Shown here piece after piece: positions 16,201 to 24,354 of a DNA stretch of 64,000 bases (position 1 is its first letter; every line of letters starts with the position of its first letter). Source of the stretch: Vicinamibacterales bacterium (lineage in GTDB: Bacteria > Acidobacteriota > Vicinamibacteria > Vicinamibacterales > UBA8438). The notes under the pieces were generated by a model, which saw only the letters and a program-made list of their open reading frames with translations, was not told the DNA's origin and ran no database searches. The stretch covers positions 1-64,000 of the forward strand of contig CATQHX010000079.1 of NCBI GenBank assembly GCA_958296065.1, given 5' to 3'. The position numbers and the translations under genes were made by a program.

Positions 16201-17162
16201 TGGCGCCGGGCCAGCACCGCTTCAGGGCGGGGCCCGGAGGTGGCGGGGACGCAAGGGTTGCCGAGAAGGGACCGGATGCCGGTGCGGCGAGCAACGTCGT
16301 GCCGTTTCGCACCCCGTCGGTTTCGGAACCAGCGACATCCGAGGTGGAATACCCGGTCGTCTGGTGGGACCCGCACCAGCTCGCGCTCGATGCCGGAGCG
16401 CCCATGGGCATCCGCCGGCAGGAACTGTTGTCCAGGGACGTGCCGGACACGGTGGTGGAAGAGGATCTCGAACGCTACCGCGCGTGGCGCCGACGTTACG
16501 AGGCTACGGTCGAGCGAGCCTCCCGCCCGGGCTTCGTGCTGGCTACGGCAACCGAATGCGTACGCGCGGGGGACAGGCGACGGACCGCGGACGGCGAGTC
16601 GGTTGGCGGCGGCAGCGCGGGTCGTGGGGATGCCCCCGGTGACGCTGGAGGGGCCGGTCAGGCGGGCGCGGTCACCGTTGTGGAGCTCGAGCGCGTGGCG
16701 GAGCGGCCGTCCGGCAAGCGCTTCGGGACGCTCGTGCACGCGGTGCTGGCGACCGTGCCTCTCGAGGTTCCGGACCGGACACCGGCGCCCGTCGAGGAGA
16801 TCGCGCGGTTGCACGGCCGGGTGTTCGGCGCGACGGACGCCGAGGTCGGCGCGGCGGCCGACGTGGCGCAGCGGGTACTGTCGCATCCGCTGCTGGCGCG
16901 AGCCCGGAAGGCGGCGCGGCGCGGCGACTGCCGGCGCGAGGCGCCCGTGAGCATGCAGGCGGACGACGGCACCTTGATCGAGGGGGTGGTCGATGTGGCG
17001 TTCCGAGAGGACGGTGCCTGGACCGTCGTCGATTACAAGACCGATCGCGATCTCGAAGAGGAGGGCGCCATCGATGTCTACCGCCGCCAGGTCGCCCTCT
17101 ATGCGCAGATGATCGCCCGAGCCACCGGCGATCCCGCCAGCGCCGTGCTGATGCGGGTGTAG
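13239..17162 (+). CDS. addA: AddA-like UvrD/RecB helicase-nuclease
   Basis: 1307 residues from ATG 13239, chosen for the GGAGGA at 13226-13231; the in-frame extension to 13182 would translate the hairpin. Superfamily 1A helicase motifs are in order: Walker A AAAGTGKTSE near residues 27-36, Walker B IFVDEFQDTDPLQ near residues 414-426, motif V IMTVHAAKGLEFP, and motif VI LAYVAATRARDLL. The C-terminus has a RecB-type nuclease with VVDYKTDRD near residue 1265. It is the ATP-driven motor of the AddAB complex that degrades and processes double-strand ends. Long Gly/Asp/Arg-rich insertions (about residues 90-115, 1000-1030 and 1110-1130) separate the domains. It is paired with addB upstream. Confidence 0.93.
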   Translation: MSGPPPVDAAARKRIRESLDESIVVEAAAGTGKTSELVTRIVEVLARGDARVDGILAVTFTEKAAGELKLRLREGLERARQSAGEVEEADPAPVGVAGTDDGVSGERVTDPVPVDGAPPGSSRLRHLDQAIAHLEEAQVSTIHGFCADLLRERPVEAGVDPRFEVLDEQAAQRIFRQAFEAWLQGALDDPPPGVRRALRRRPTFFRFEEFPAADAGPTARLLRAAWQLTEWRDFTRSWRRESFPREAIIDQVVAHIIEFADLTDKAANRRGDRLFHATQPARALAQTIRATDAVRPRRRDYDGIEAQLVELAANRDFTNPRRGAGTQYGGAVARAHVLEQHKKMVDVLVRFQKVADADLAALLQQELRDPIERYDRLKIEAGRLDFVDLLLKARDLIRDRDEVRRDAQRRYARIFVDEFQDTDPLQAEILLLLASSDPRERDWRKVTPAMGKLFLVGDPKQSIYRFRRADVGVYRQVTDRLVRRGVASIALSTSFRSVPAIQRLVNRAFAPLMGATEVVGAGEARKSGDDESCSGYVPLSPHRGDEPSQPAVVALPVPSPYGFRGRMTKRAVEVSLPDAVGAFVDWLLRDSGWTVTERRASSAAGGTGVERVPVEARHIAVLFRRFDSWGADVTRPYVDGLEARGVRHLLVGGRSFHDREEVGALRAALAAIEWPDDELSVFATLRGPLFAVDDETLFAYRHRFRRLHPFRIPPEAAAGEVEGAERFVPIADALELLGRLHRCRNDVSIARTVGQLLEATRAHAAFVMQRAGEQVLANVLRIGEMAREYEAGGGLSFRGFVEQLRDEAAERQAGEAPILEEGSDGVRIMTVHAAKGLEFPVVILGDPTASLYRTTASRFIDSESGLCALRLAGWSPLDLLDHQEEEAERDREEGVRLAYVAATRARDLLVVPAVGDAPHADDWTDPDGEPGGGPRHPLRGGWTSPLYPAIYPPVQGRRHPRTAPGCPRFGRDSVVDRSDGDPAGSDTVAPGQHRFRAGPGGGGDARVAEKGPDAGAASNVVPFRTPSVSEPATSEVEYPVVWWDPHQLALDAGAPMGIRRQELLSRDVPDTVVEEDLERYRAWRRRYEATVERASRPGFVLATATECVRAGDRRRTADGESVGGGSAGRGDAPGDAGGAGQAGAVTVVELERVAERPSGKRFGTLVHAVLATVPLEVPDRTPAPVEEIARLHGRVFGATDAEVGAAADVAQRVLSHPLLARARKAARRGDCRREAPVSMQADDGTLIEGVVDVAFREDGAWTVVDYKTDRDLEEEGAIDVYRRQVALYAQMIARATGDPASAVLMRV

Positions 17163-17230
17163 GTGTCGCGAGTCCGCGGTCGCGTTCCCGATCCGGGCCC
17201 TGTGACAGAATGGACGGCGGGAGGAGATCG

Positions 17231-18127
17231 GTGAGTTCCAGCACGAAGAAGCGGGTGACGCGCGGCCGGTCCGCGAGGGCGGCCGGGAGCTCCGCGGCGG
17301 CCGGCGCTGGTGTCCGCACCGCCGGCCGTCCGGCACGGTCACTCCTTGTTGCGCTCGGCCTGGCCGCCTCGGCGGCGGGTGGCTGGGCGTTCCTGTCGCC
17401 CGGACCTGCCGAGACGACGGCCGCCCAGCCGGCCGCCGTGGTCCAGTCGCTCGCCGTGAAGATCCATCGCACCTTGCCGCACGACACGAGCGCCTATACC
17501 CAAGGGCTCCTCTGGTGGAACGGCAAGCTCTACGAGAGCACCGGCCAGTACGGCCGCTCCGACCTGCGCCGGCTCGATCCGGAGACCGGCGCCGTCGAGC
17601 AGCAGGTCGACATCTCGCCCGCCTACTTCGGCGAAGGGCTGGCGCGGGTCGACGACCGCCTGATCATGCTGACCTGGAAGGCGCAGCGGGCGTTCGTCTT
17701 CGGCCTCGAACGCTTCGACGAGCAACGGACGTTTCGCTACGAGGGCGAGGGATGGGGGTTGTGCAACGACGGCAGCCGGCTGGTGATGAGCGACGGTTCG
17801 AACCGCCTGGCGTTTCGTGACCTCCGGACGTTCGAGGAGCTCGGCGACGTCGCGGTGACGCTCCGCGGCTTCCCGTTGACACAGATCAACGAGCTTGAGT
17901 GCGTCGGCGACAGCGTCTACGCGAACGTCTACCAGACGGACTTCCTGGTCCGCATCGACCCGTCGAGCGGCCGGGTGACCCATTACATCGATGCTTCGGG
18001 ATTGCTGACGCGCGAGGAAGCGCGCGGGGTCGACGTGCTCAACGGCATCGCGTTCGACCCCGGCGCCGAGACCTTCTACATCACCGGCAAGCTGTGGCCG
18101 AAGATGTTCGAGGTGACCTTCGAGTAA
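17231..18127 (+). CDS. Glutaminyl-peptide cyclotransferase, plant-type propeller family
   Basis: 298 residues from GTG 17231, preceded by GGAGGAGA; an in-frame ATG at 17210 would put the ribosome binding site inside the gene. A hydrophobic stretch after a basic lead (ARSLLVALGLAASAAGGW) exports it. The mature part is the five-bladed propeller of the Glu_cyclase_2 family: YTQGLLWWNGKLYESTGQYG, FGEGLARVDDRL, INELECVGDSVYANVY and LNGIAFDPGAETFYITGK. The enzyme turns N-terminal glutamine of secreted peptides or proteins into pyroglutamate, protecting them from aminopeptidases. It fits the two secreted peptidases in this window. It is convergent with the Gly/Ser-rich protein gene across a hairpin region. 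Confidence 0.88.
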   Translation: MSSSTKKRVTRGRSARAAGSSAAAGAGVRTAGRPARSLLVALGLAASAAGGWAFLSPGPAETTAAQPAAVVQSLAVKIHRTLPHDTSAYTQGLLWWNGKLYESTGQYGRSDLRRLDPETGAVEQQVDISPAYFGEGLARVDDRLIMLTWKAQRAFVFGLERFDEQRTFRYEGEGWGLCNDGSRLVMSDGSNRLAFRDLRTFEELGDVAVTLRGFPLTQINELECVGDSVYANVYQTDFLVRIDPSSGRVTHYIDASGLLTREEARGVDVLNGIAFDPGAETFYITGKLWPKMFEVTFE

Positions 18128-18232
18128 GAAGGGCAGCCCGAACTCTTCGCTCGCGGCTCCGCTCTTTGCCTACCCCAATCCTCTCCAGGGGTAAGTCTTT
18201 GCGTGCCAAACGGTTGCAGACTGCCTGGCTGG

Positions 18233-18327
18233 CCAGGAGCTTGCGCCGCAGGACGCAGCGAAGCGCTGCGGCGCAGGCTCCTGGAGCGGCGGGATGGGCC
18301 GCAACGCCGAGCTAGCGAGGCGTTGCG
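18233..18327. terminator. Two strong hairpins between convergent genes
   Basis: The first stem has 19-bp arms (18233-18251 and 18266-18284) with one mismatch and a 14-base loop. The second has perfect 9-bp arms CGCAACGCC (18300-18308) and GGCGTTGCG (18319-18327). They fill the gap between genes that end toward each other, as expected for a two-way terminator, but no T-tract follows either one. Confidence 0.4.
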
Positions 18328-18332
18328 GGGCG

Positions 18333-19649
18333 CTAGCGAGGCACGGGCGTGCGGCCGCCGCCACCACCGCTGCTGCTACTGCCGCCGCCACTGCTGCTGC
18401 TACCGCCGCCGCCACTGCTGCTGCTACCGCCGCTGCCTGCGCGGCTGAAGCCGCCGGTGGAGGTTACGCGGCCGCCGCTGCGTCCTGACGAGCCGCCCCC
18501 CGCGCGTCCCCCTGACGAGGCGCTGGTGCCGTCGCCGTCTCGCGGAACGGGGGCTCGCTGACTCACCCTCGTGTAACCGACACCGTTGACGGCGCGCCCC
18601 CCTCCGTCGTCGTCGACGGCGCCGGCGCCGTCGATCACCCTGCCGGGGACGCCCCAGCCGTTGTAGTAGTAGGGGTTGTACCAGTACGCGTTGCGCCAGG
18701 AGTTGTATCCATACATCCCCAGGTACGAGTAGCCGAACGGCGCCGCGGACATGCCGCCGTACGACCAGGGATCGAATCCGCCCAATCCGACGCCACCCGC
18801 GCCGCGGCCGCTGCCGCCCCGGCGGCGCTCGACAACGAAGCGATCCGGATAGGCCAACGCCACCAGGACGTCGATGACGCCGCCGTCGACGCCCGCGTTG
18901 TCGAGATCGATCAGCGTGGCGCTGTCGAGATTGAGCCGGGGCTGGGTCTCCGTGAGCAAGGCTTCCACGACGGCGGACTCCGCTTTCGCCGCGGCCTCGC
19001 GCACGCTAGAGACGGTAAGCGCGCCGGCGACGGACTGCCTCGCGTCGCGAATCGCGCCGAATGTTGCCGGCAGCCGGACGTCATCGGACATTTCGGCATC
19101 GCGCGCCGGATTGTAGCGGCGGATCTCCATGTGCCCGCGGTCCCCGACCGACACGCTCTGAATGTCGACCCACGTGGAGCGGTTGGCGAGCATGCTGATG
19201 CCGCTCATGCGGCGCGGCTCGTCGGTCCCGCACCGAACCTCGCCGCGCGTGAAGAGGCGGCGTCCGTCGTCGGACCAGTCGCGGCTCTCCCAGCCCGTGC
19301 AGTCGCCCTCGGTCAGTGCGTGCCGGACGCCGTCCGCGACGAGCGTGCGTTCGACGAGAACCTCGCTGTCCGAGCGGGCCATCAACCGCGCGCCGCGTCC
19401 GTCATCGGCCGGCGTGAGACAGACGACGGTTCGGTCCGGAAACGCCGCTCCATCCTCGGCCGCAGTCTGGTCCACCTGCTCTTCCCAGAGCTGCCAGCAG
19501 CCCATCCATGGAAGCCAGCGCGCGTCGGCCAGATTCGCGGCGACGTCAGTCCTTGCCGACGGCTCGGCTCCGTCCTGCGCCGCCGCCGGCAGCGCCAGGG
19601 TCACCAGCACGCCCAAGGTCACGTAGAGAGCCCGCTGCATGGTTCGCAT
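18333..19649 (-). CDS. Secreted protein of unknown function with Gly/Ser-rich tail
   Basis: 438 residues from ATG 19649, which has AGAGGGA upstream; ATGs at 19667 and 19640 are alternatives. MQRALYVTLGVLVTLALPAAAQ is a signal peptide. The mature domain has WLPWMGCWQLWEEQ, then cysteines in VVCLTP, GDCTGW and EVRCGT that could form disulfides, then a helical segment. A Tyr/Asn/Trp-rich stretch (SYLGMYGYNSWRNAYWYNPY) is followed by a tail of SSSSGGGG repeats near the stop codon; the repeat DNA is built of 24-bp units at about 18360-18435. I do not recognise a family. The tail resembles flexible linkers of surface proteins. It shares a strand with the beta-barrel gene upstream and may be cotranscribed with it. 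Confidence 0.65.
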   Translation of the reverse strand: MRTMQRALYVTLGVLVTLALPAAAQDGAEPSARTDVAANLADARWLPWMGCWQLWEEQVDQTAAEDGAAFPDRTVVCLTPADDGRGARLMARSDSEVLVERTLVADGVRHALTEGDCTGWESRDWSDDGRRLFTRGEVRCGTDEPRRMSGISMLANRSTWVDIQSVSVGDRGHMEIRRYNPARDAEMSDDVRLPATFGAIRDARQSVAGALTVSSVREAAAKAESAVVEALLTETQPRLNLDSATLIDLDNAGVDGGVIDVLVALAYPDRFVVERRRGGSGRGAGGVGLGGFDPWSYGGMSAAPFGYSYLGMYGYNSWRNAYWYNPYYYNGWGVPGRVIDGAGAVDDDGGGRAVNGVGYTRVSQRAPVPRDGDGTSASSGGRAGGGSSGRSGGRVTSTGGFSRAGSGGSSSSGGGGSSSSGGGSSSSGGGGGRTPVPR

Positions 19650-19713
19650 CGTTCCATCCCTCTGCATCCGACGGCCTTTCCACTCCAAGCCCGGCACCTC
19701 GTATCACTATGCT

Positions 19714-20850
19714 TCAGAACACGAACCGAACGCCAGCGCTAATGCGCAAGCCACCCAGATCGAGTGGATCGAACCCGGCGAAATCCTCGCCGAGCCCGGC
19801 GCTGGCCTCGACATGGCGCACTTCCATGTTCAAGAAGGCGTGCCGGGTCATGCGGATGTCCGCGCCGCCGAAGAGGTGGACTCCCGTACCCCAGCCCTTC
19901 GAAGCGAACGTGTCCTCGAAGTAGCCGATGTCGTCCACGAACTCCCCGGTCTGCGTCAGGTCGTGCCGGACGAAGCTCAACCCCGCCCCGACATAGGGTA
20001 CGACGCGGCTCGGAATCCAGGCGTACTGGCCGATGGCCCGGCCCCGCGGGGCCAGGGCGAACGCCAGCTCACCCCGGAGATCCGTCTGCGACAGCTCGGT
20101 GAGCTGCGTGAACGGCAGGCCGTCCGCGCCGATGAAGTTCCGCAGCTCCGATTCGTTGAGCGACTTGGCGTAGTCGACGCCCACGCGCACGTCCAACCGC
20201 GAGGTGACCCCGTACCCGAAGTCGAAGCTGATTCCCGGCGCGTTGAAGTTCAAGAGCCCGTGGTCGGGGTTTTCGTGGTCGTCGTTGTCGCTCCGCCGCA
20301 CGAAGAGCTGTTCGTTCGCGAAGTCGTAGAAGTCGCTGCCGGCCCGCGCCCGATGCCACAGTCCTCGGAGTCCGAACGACAGGCGGGGTTGGCCGAACAG
20401 AAAGTCGGGCTCCGAAGAGGGAGCACGGCGCTGAGCGGTGCGGGTGGTCGAGGCCGGAACAGACCGCGCCGGCATCGTCGCGCGGCGTACGCTGCCAGCG
20501 TCCTTGATCGTGCCGCTTGCGCGATGTGCCGGGACCGATCTTCGCGAGACCCGCCTGTCGGCGGCCACGCTCTCCGGCCGCGGCCGAGGGCGGTCCTGGT
20601 CGGGAAGTCTCTGGGCAAGCTCCAGCGGCTGCTCGCCGGCGGCGAAGGGAAGGTTGGCGGCGGGGGCGTCCGGTGCTTGTGCGGGCTCGGGGCCGGAGGC
20701 CCACGCCGCCGCCGGCAGACTCAGCGCGACGACCAGCAGTCCGTGGTGGAATCCCACCCTGTGCCCGGTGCGGCGAGGCGCCGGCGCGGCAAGGTGCGAC
20801 GTGGGAGCGGTACCGGGTTCGTGTTTGCCGGGCAGGTTGAGGTTGGCCAT
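19714..20850 (-). CDS. Probable outer-membrane beta-barrel protein
   Basis: 378 residues. A basic lead and hydrophobic segment (LLVVALSLPAAAWASG) form an export signal; then comes a long low-complexity Pro/Arg-rich stretch (residues about 55-150). The C-terminal part has alternating beta strands such as ISFDFGYGVTSRLDVRVGVDYA, VPYVGAGLSFVRHDL and HAFLNMEVRHVEASAGLG, and ends in phenylalanine (LRISAGVRFVF), the usual outer-membrane insertion signal. It looks like an 8-strand OmpW/OmpA-style barrel, so the envelope should be two-membraned. No substrate can be read. It is divergent from the first DUF4159 gene; the 268-base gap between them contains a short AT-richer stretch at about 20990-21025 where promoters could lie. 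Confidence 0.65.
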   Translation of the reverse strand: MANLNLPGKHEPGTAPTSHLAAPAPRRTGHRVGFHHGLLVVALSLPAAAWASGPEPAQAPDAPAANLPFAAGEQPLELAQRLPDQDRPRPRPESVAADRRVSRRSVPAHRASGTIKDAGSVRRATMPARSVPASTTRTAQRRAPSSEPDFLFGQPRLSFGLRGLWHRARAGSDFYDFANEQLFVRRSDNDDHENPDHGLLNFNAPGISFDFGYGVTSRLDVRVGVDYAKSLNESELRNFIGADGLPFTQLTELSQTDLRGELAFALAPRGRAIGQYAWIPSRVVPYVGAGLSFVRHDLTQTGEFVDDIGYFEDTFASKGWGTGVHLFGGADIRMTRHAFLNMEVRHVEASAGLGEDFAGFDPLDLGGLRISAGVRFVF

Positions 20851-21118
20851 CGATTCCCGAATCTTCGCACAAACCGTGCCAGCTTCGATCGCGGCTGTTG
20901 ATGGGTGCGGACCCGTCCTGCGAGCCGTCGGGCCTGTCCGCCGAAACGGACGCCGTCACATAGCGGGGACAGGCCACGATTGTGGACGCAGAGGACAAAA
21001 AGCACAACAATATCGTTTCGTTGGACGCGAGCACTTCGCACGCCGGCTGTTCGAGCGGCTGTGCTATGCTGCGAAAACTACGACCCGATGGGTTCGGGCC
21101 GACTTCCTGGAGCAGCCG

Positions 21119-21985
21119 ATGCGGTCGTCAGGCCTTGCGCGGATCGCTCTCGTGACGTTGGCGCTCTCCGGCGCCGTGCTCGGCGTGCGCCTGGCGACGC
21201 CTTCCATTTCGGATCCACCGCCGGTCGCTCCGCCGGGCAGCGGCATCATGGCCGAGCAGCAGCGCGGCCAACAGGGCTTCGATCCGCGGGAGATGCTCCG
21301 CGGGCGACGGCGGGGCACGCTCCAGCAGCCGGGCGGCCCGCACGAGTTCTACTTCACGCGCGCCATCTACAGCAGCGGCTGGGGCTGGTCGCGGTGGGCG
21401 ACGGACTATCCCAAGGCGGACCGGCAGTTCATGACCGTGGTCAACCGTCTGATCGACATCGACGGGTCGCCCTACGAAAACGCCGTTCGCCTCGACGATC
21501 CGCGGATTCGGGACTTCCCGTTCCTCTACGCCCTGGAGGTGGGCGACATCTCGCTGAGCCAGGCGGAGATCGAGGGGCTTCGGAACTACCTGCTCGCGGG
21601 GGGCTTCCTGGTGATCGACGACTTCTGGGGCTCGTGGGAGTGGGCGGCCTTCGAGCAGCAGATTCGTCAGGTGTTCCCGGAGCATCCCATCGTCGAGGTG
21701 CCCATCGATCACCCGGTGTTCAATGCCGTGTACCGGATCGACGAGGTCATGCAGGTGCCGGCCATCGGCAACTACTGGGGCGGCCGGACCTGGGAGCGCG
21801 ACGGCTACGAGGCGCACGTGCGCGGCATCTTCGACGACAAGGGTCGCCTGATGGTGCTGATCAACTGGAACACCGACCTGGGCGATGCCTGGGAGTGGGC
21901 CGAACGGCCGGAGTACCCGCTGAAGTTCTCCACGTTCGCCGTGGAGATGGGCATCAATTTCATCGTGTACGCGATGAGCCACTGA
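21119..21985 (+). CDS. DUF4159 protein, first of three paralogs
   Basis: 288 residues from ATG 21119 (TGGAG nearby upstream). A signal-like N-terminus precedes the DUF4159 domain: FYFTRAIYSSGWGWSRWATD, then GLRNYLLAGGFLVIDDFWGS near residues 156-175, then HPVFNAVYRIDEVMQVP, and the last conserved block FAVEMGINFIVYAMSH. The domain has a class I glutamine-amidotransferase-like fold, but a catalytic Cys-His pair is not evident. The role is unknown; the gene is regularly found with MoxR/VWA genes in Acidobacteriota. It opens the plus-strand cluster running to 35222, 89 bases before the VWA membrane protein gene. The other paralogs are at 25424 and 34395. Confidence 0.85.
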   Translation: MRSSGLARIALVTLALSGAVLGVRLATPSISDPPPVAPPGSGIMAEQQRGQQGFDPREMLRGRRRGTLQQPGGPHEFYFTRAIYSSGWGWSRWATDYPKADRQFMTVVNRLIDIDGSPYENAVRLDDPRIRDFPFLYALEVGDISLSQAEIEGLRNYLLAGGFLVIDDFWGSWEWAAFEQQIRQVFPEHPIVEVPIDHPVFNAVYRIDEVMQVPAIGNYWGGRTWERDGYEAHVRGIFDDKGRLMVLINWNTDLGDAWEWAERPEYPLKFSTFAVEMGINFIVYAMSH

Positions 21986-22074
21986 GCACTGGGCGCGAGA
22001 CCGCTATAGCCGTTGCGGCCCCGGCGGGTCCGGTGCCGCGTGTCGCTGCCTTCGCATAGAACGACGATGTCGAA

Positions 22075-24354
22075 ATGCTGGATGCGCTGTTCGAGCTGTT
22101 CTTCAAGTACCGTCCGCTGATCTTCGAGCAGGGGGACTTCGCGTTCCGCGCCCCCTGGACCGGCGGACTGGCGGTGGCGGCGGCGGTTGCGGCCGGCGTC
22201 CTGACGTGGCGTTCCTACGCGCAGGTCCGCGGCAACAGCAGGCCGCTCGATCGGGTGGTGCTCGCCGTCGTGCGCCTCGCGGCGTTCGCCATGCTCGCCT
22301 TCTGCCTGATGCGGCCGGTCCTGGTGCTGTCGTCCGTTGTCCCGCAGCAGAACTTCCTCGGCGTGCTGATCGACGATTCCCGCAGCATGCGGATTGCGGA
22401 CCGGGACGAGACGCCGCGCCTGCAGTTCGTGCAGGACCAGCTCGCAACGCCGGAGGGCGATCTGCGCGCCGCGCTCAACGAGCGCTTCGCACTTCGTTTC
22501 TTCAGCTTCTCTTCCGAGACGGATCGACTGGACGTGGTCGACGAGCTGGGGTTCGACGGCACGCGGACGCACCTGGGACAGGCGCTCGCGCGCGCCCACG
22601 ACGAGCTGTCCGACGTGCCGTTGTCCGGGCTGGTGGTCGTGACCGACGGTGCCGACAACGCCGGTGGAGAGCTCGAAGAGGCGCTGCTGCCGATTCAGGC
22701 GGCCGGCGTGCCGATCTTCTCGGTCGGTCTGGGCCGCGAGTCGTACGAGCGCGACATAGAGCTCGGCCGGGTGGAGACGCCGCGGCGCGTGCTGCGCGGC
22801 AGCGCGCTGGTCACGGACGTCGTGGTGACCCACCGCGGCTACGCCGGCCGGCCGGTCACGATCCAGGTCGAGGACGAAGGGCGGATCGTAGGATCCGAGA
22901 ACGTCACGCTGCTTCGCGACGGCGAGCTGCAGACCGTGCGCCTGCGCTTCACCGCGGGCGAGGCCGGGCCGCGGCTATTCACCTTCAGGGTCTCGCCGCA
23001 GCAAGGCGAGATGGTGACGCAGAACAACGTCCGCGAGACGTTGATCGCGGTCGACGATCGGCGCGACAAGGTCCTCTACTTCGAGGGCGAGCCCCGCTTC
23101 GAGGTCAAGTTCCTGCGCCGCGCGGTCGAGGACGACGAGAACCTGCAGGTCGCCATCCTGCAGCGGACCGCCGAGAACAAGTTCATGCGGTTCAACGTCG
23201 ACGGCCCGGACGATCTGGCCGGCGGCTTTCCGCGCACCCGCGCGGAGCTGTTCCAGTACCGCGGTCTCATCCTCGGCAGCATCGAGGCGAACTACTTCAC
23301 GCCCGATCAGCTCCGCATGATCTCGGACTTCGTCAACCACCGCGGCGGAGGCCTGCTGATGCTGGGCAGCCGCCGGTCGTTCGCCGAGGGCGGCTACGCC
23401 GGCACGCCTGTCGCCGACGTGCTGCCGGTCGTGGTCGGCGAGCCGCGGGGGGACGGCGAGGACGGCTTCTTCGTCGAGGTTGCGGTGGAGACCACCCGCG
23501 CAGGGGCCACGCATGCCTCGACGCAGATCGCCGACACCGAGGAGTTGTCCGTCGCCCGCTGGCGGGAGTTGCCGCCGATCACCATCGTCAACCCCGTCAC
23601 GGAAGTGAAGCCGGGCGCGACGACGCTTCTGACGGCGGCCGACAGCGATCTGGTGGTGCTGGCCTTCCAGCGCTACGGCGCCGGCAAGTCGATGGCGTTT
23701 CCGGTGCAGGACTCGTGGACGTGGCAGATGCACGCCGACATCGCGGTCGACGACATGACCCACGAGACCTACTGGCGGCGGCTGCTCCGGTGGCTCATCG
23801 ACGGCGTGCCGGACCAGGTGGTCACCGAGCTGCCGCAGGACCGCGTGCAGCCGGGCGAGCCGGCGACCATCCTCGCCTCGGTGGGCGACGCGAACTTCGA
23901 GGAGCTCAACAACAGCGTCGTGCTGGCGTCGGTGACCCACCCGAACGGCGAGTTCACGGACCTGCCGATGGAGTGGACGGCGCAGCGGGACGGCGAGTAC
24001 CGCGCCACCTTCACGCCGTCGACGGAGGGGTTCTACGAGGTACGGGTCGAGGCGCTGGCCGACGACGAGCTGCTCGGCGAGGACGTCACCTACCTGCAGG
24101 TGGCCCCGAGCGACGCCGAGTTTCACGACTCGACGCTGCGCGCCTCGCTGCTGGAGCGGTTAGCCGAGGAGACCGGCGGCCGCTTCTACACGGCGGAGAC
24201 GGCGTCTTCGCTGGCGGACGAGATTCAGTACGTGGGCGGCGGCGTGACGGTGGTCGAGGAGCACGACCTCTGGGACATGCCGATCCTGTTGCTGCTGCTC
24301 GCCAGCCTCGTGCTCGGCGAGTGGAGCTTCCGCCGGTTCCGGGGGCTGGCATGA
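22075..24354 (+). CDS. Membrane protein with VWA-like and glutamine-amidotransferase-like domains
   Basis: 759 residues. Two N-terminal membrane helices (about residues 28-46 and 58-80) are followed by a VWA-like domain with the metal site FLGVLIDDSRSMR (DxSxS) and LVVVTDGADNAGG. Beta-sandwich regions follow, then a GATase1-like domain (GLILGSIEANYF, FVNHRGGGLLMLGSRRSF). A C-terminal helix (MPILLLLLASLVLGEW) precedes a short basic tail. The bulk should face the periplasm. VWA proteins in MoxR clusters bind protein partners through the metal site. The stop codon overlaps the ATG of the caspase-like gene by 4 bases, so the two are translationally coupled. Confidence 0.85.
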   Translation: MLDALFELFFKYRPLIFEQGDFAFRAPWTGGLAVAAAVAAGVLTWRSYAQVRGNSRPLDRVVLAVVRLAAFAMLAFCLMRPVLVLSSVVPQQNFLGVLIDDSRSMRIADRDETPRLQFVQDQLATPEGDLRAALNERFALRFFSFSSETDRLDVVDELGFDGTRTHLGQALARAHDELSDVPLSGLVVVTDGADNAGGELEEALLPIQAAGVPIFSVGLGRESYERDIELGRVETPRRVLRGSALVTDVVVTHRGYAGRPVTIQVEDEGRIVGSENVTLLRDGELQTVRLRFTAGEAGPRLFTFRVSPQQGEMVTQNNVRETLIAVDDRRDKVLYFEGEPRFEVKFLRRAVEDDENLQVAILQRTAENKFMRFNVDGPDDLAGGFPRTRAELFQYRGLILGSIEANYFTPDQLRMISDFVNHRGGGLLMLGSRRSFAEGGYAGTPVADVLPVVVGEPRGDGEDGFFVEVAVETTRAGATHASTQIADTEELSVARWRELPPITIVNPVTEVKPGATTLLTAADSDLVVLAFQRYGAGKSMAFPVQDSWTWQMHADIAVDDMTHETYWRRLLRWLIDGVPDQVVTELPQDRVQPGEPATILASVGDANFEELNNSVVLASVTHPNGEFTDLPMEWTAQRDGEYRATFTPSTEGFYEVRVEALADDELLGEDVTYLQVAPSDAEFHDSTLRASLLERLAEETGGRFYTAETASSLADEIQYVGGGVTVVEEHDLWDMPILLLLLASLVLGEWSFRRFRGLA

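Noticed and set aside
22206..24350. Long plus-strand alternative frame running through the VWA membrane protein gene into the caspase-like gene
   Set aside because: Only its part after 24351 has signal peptide and fold motifs; the part before is Arg/Gly-rich out-of-frame translation.
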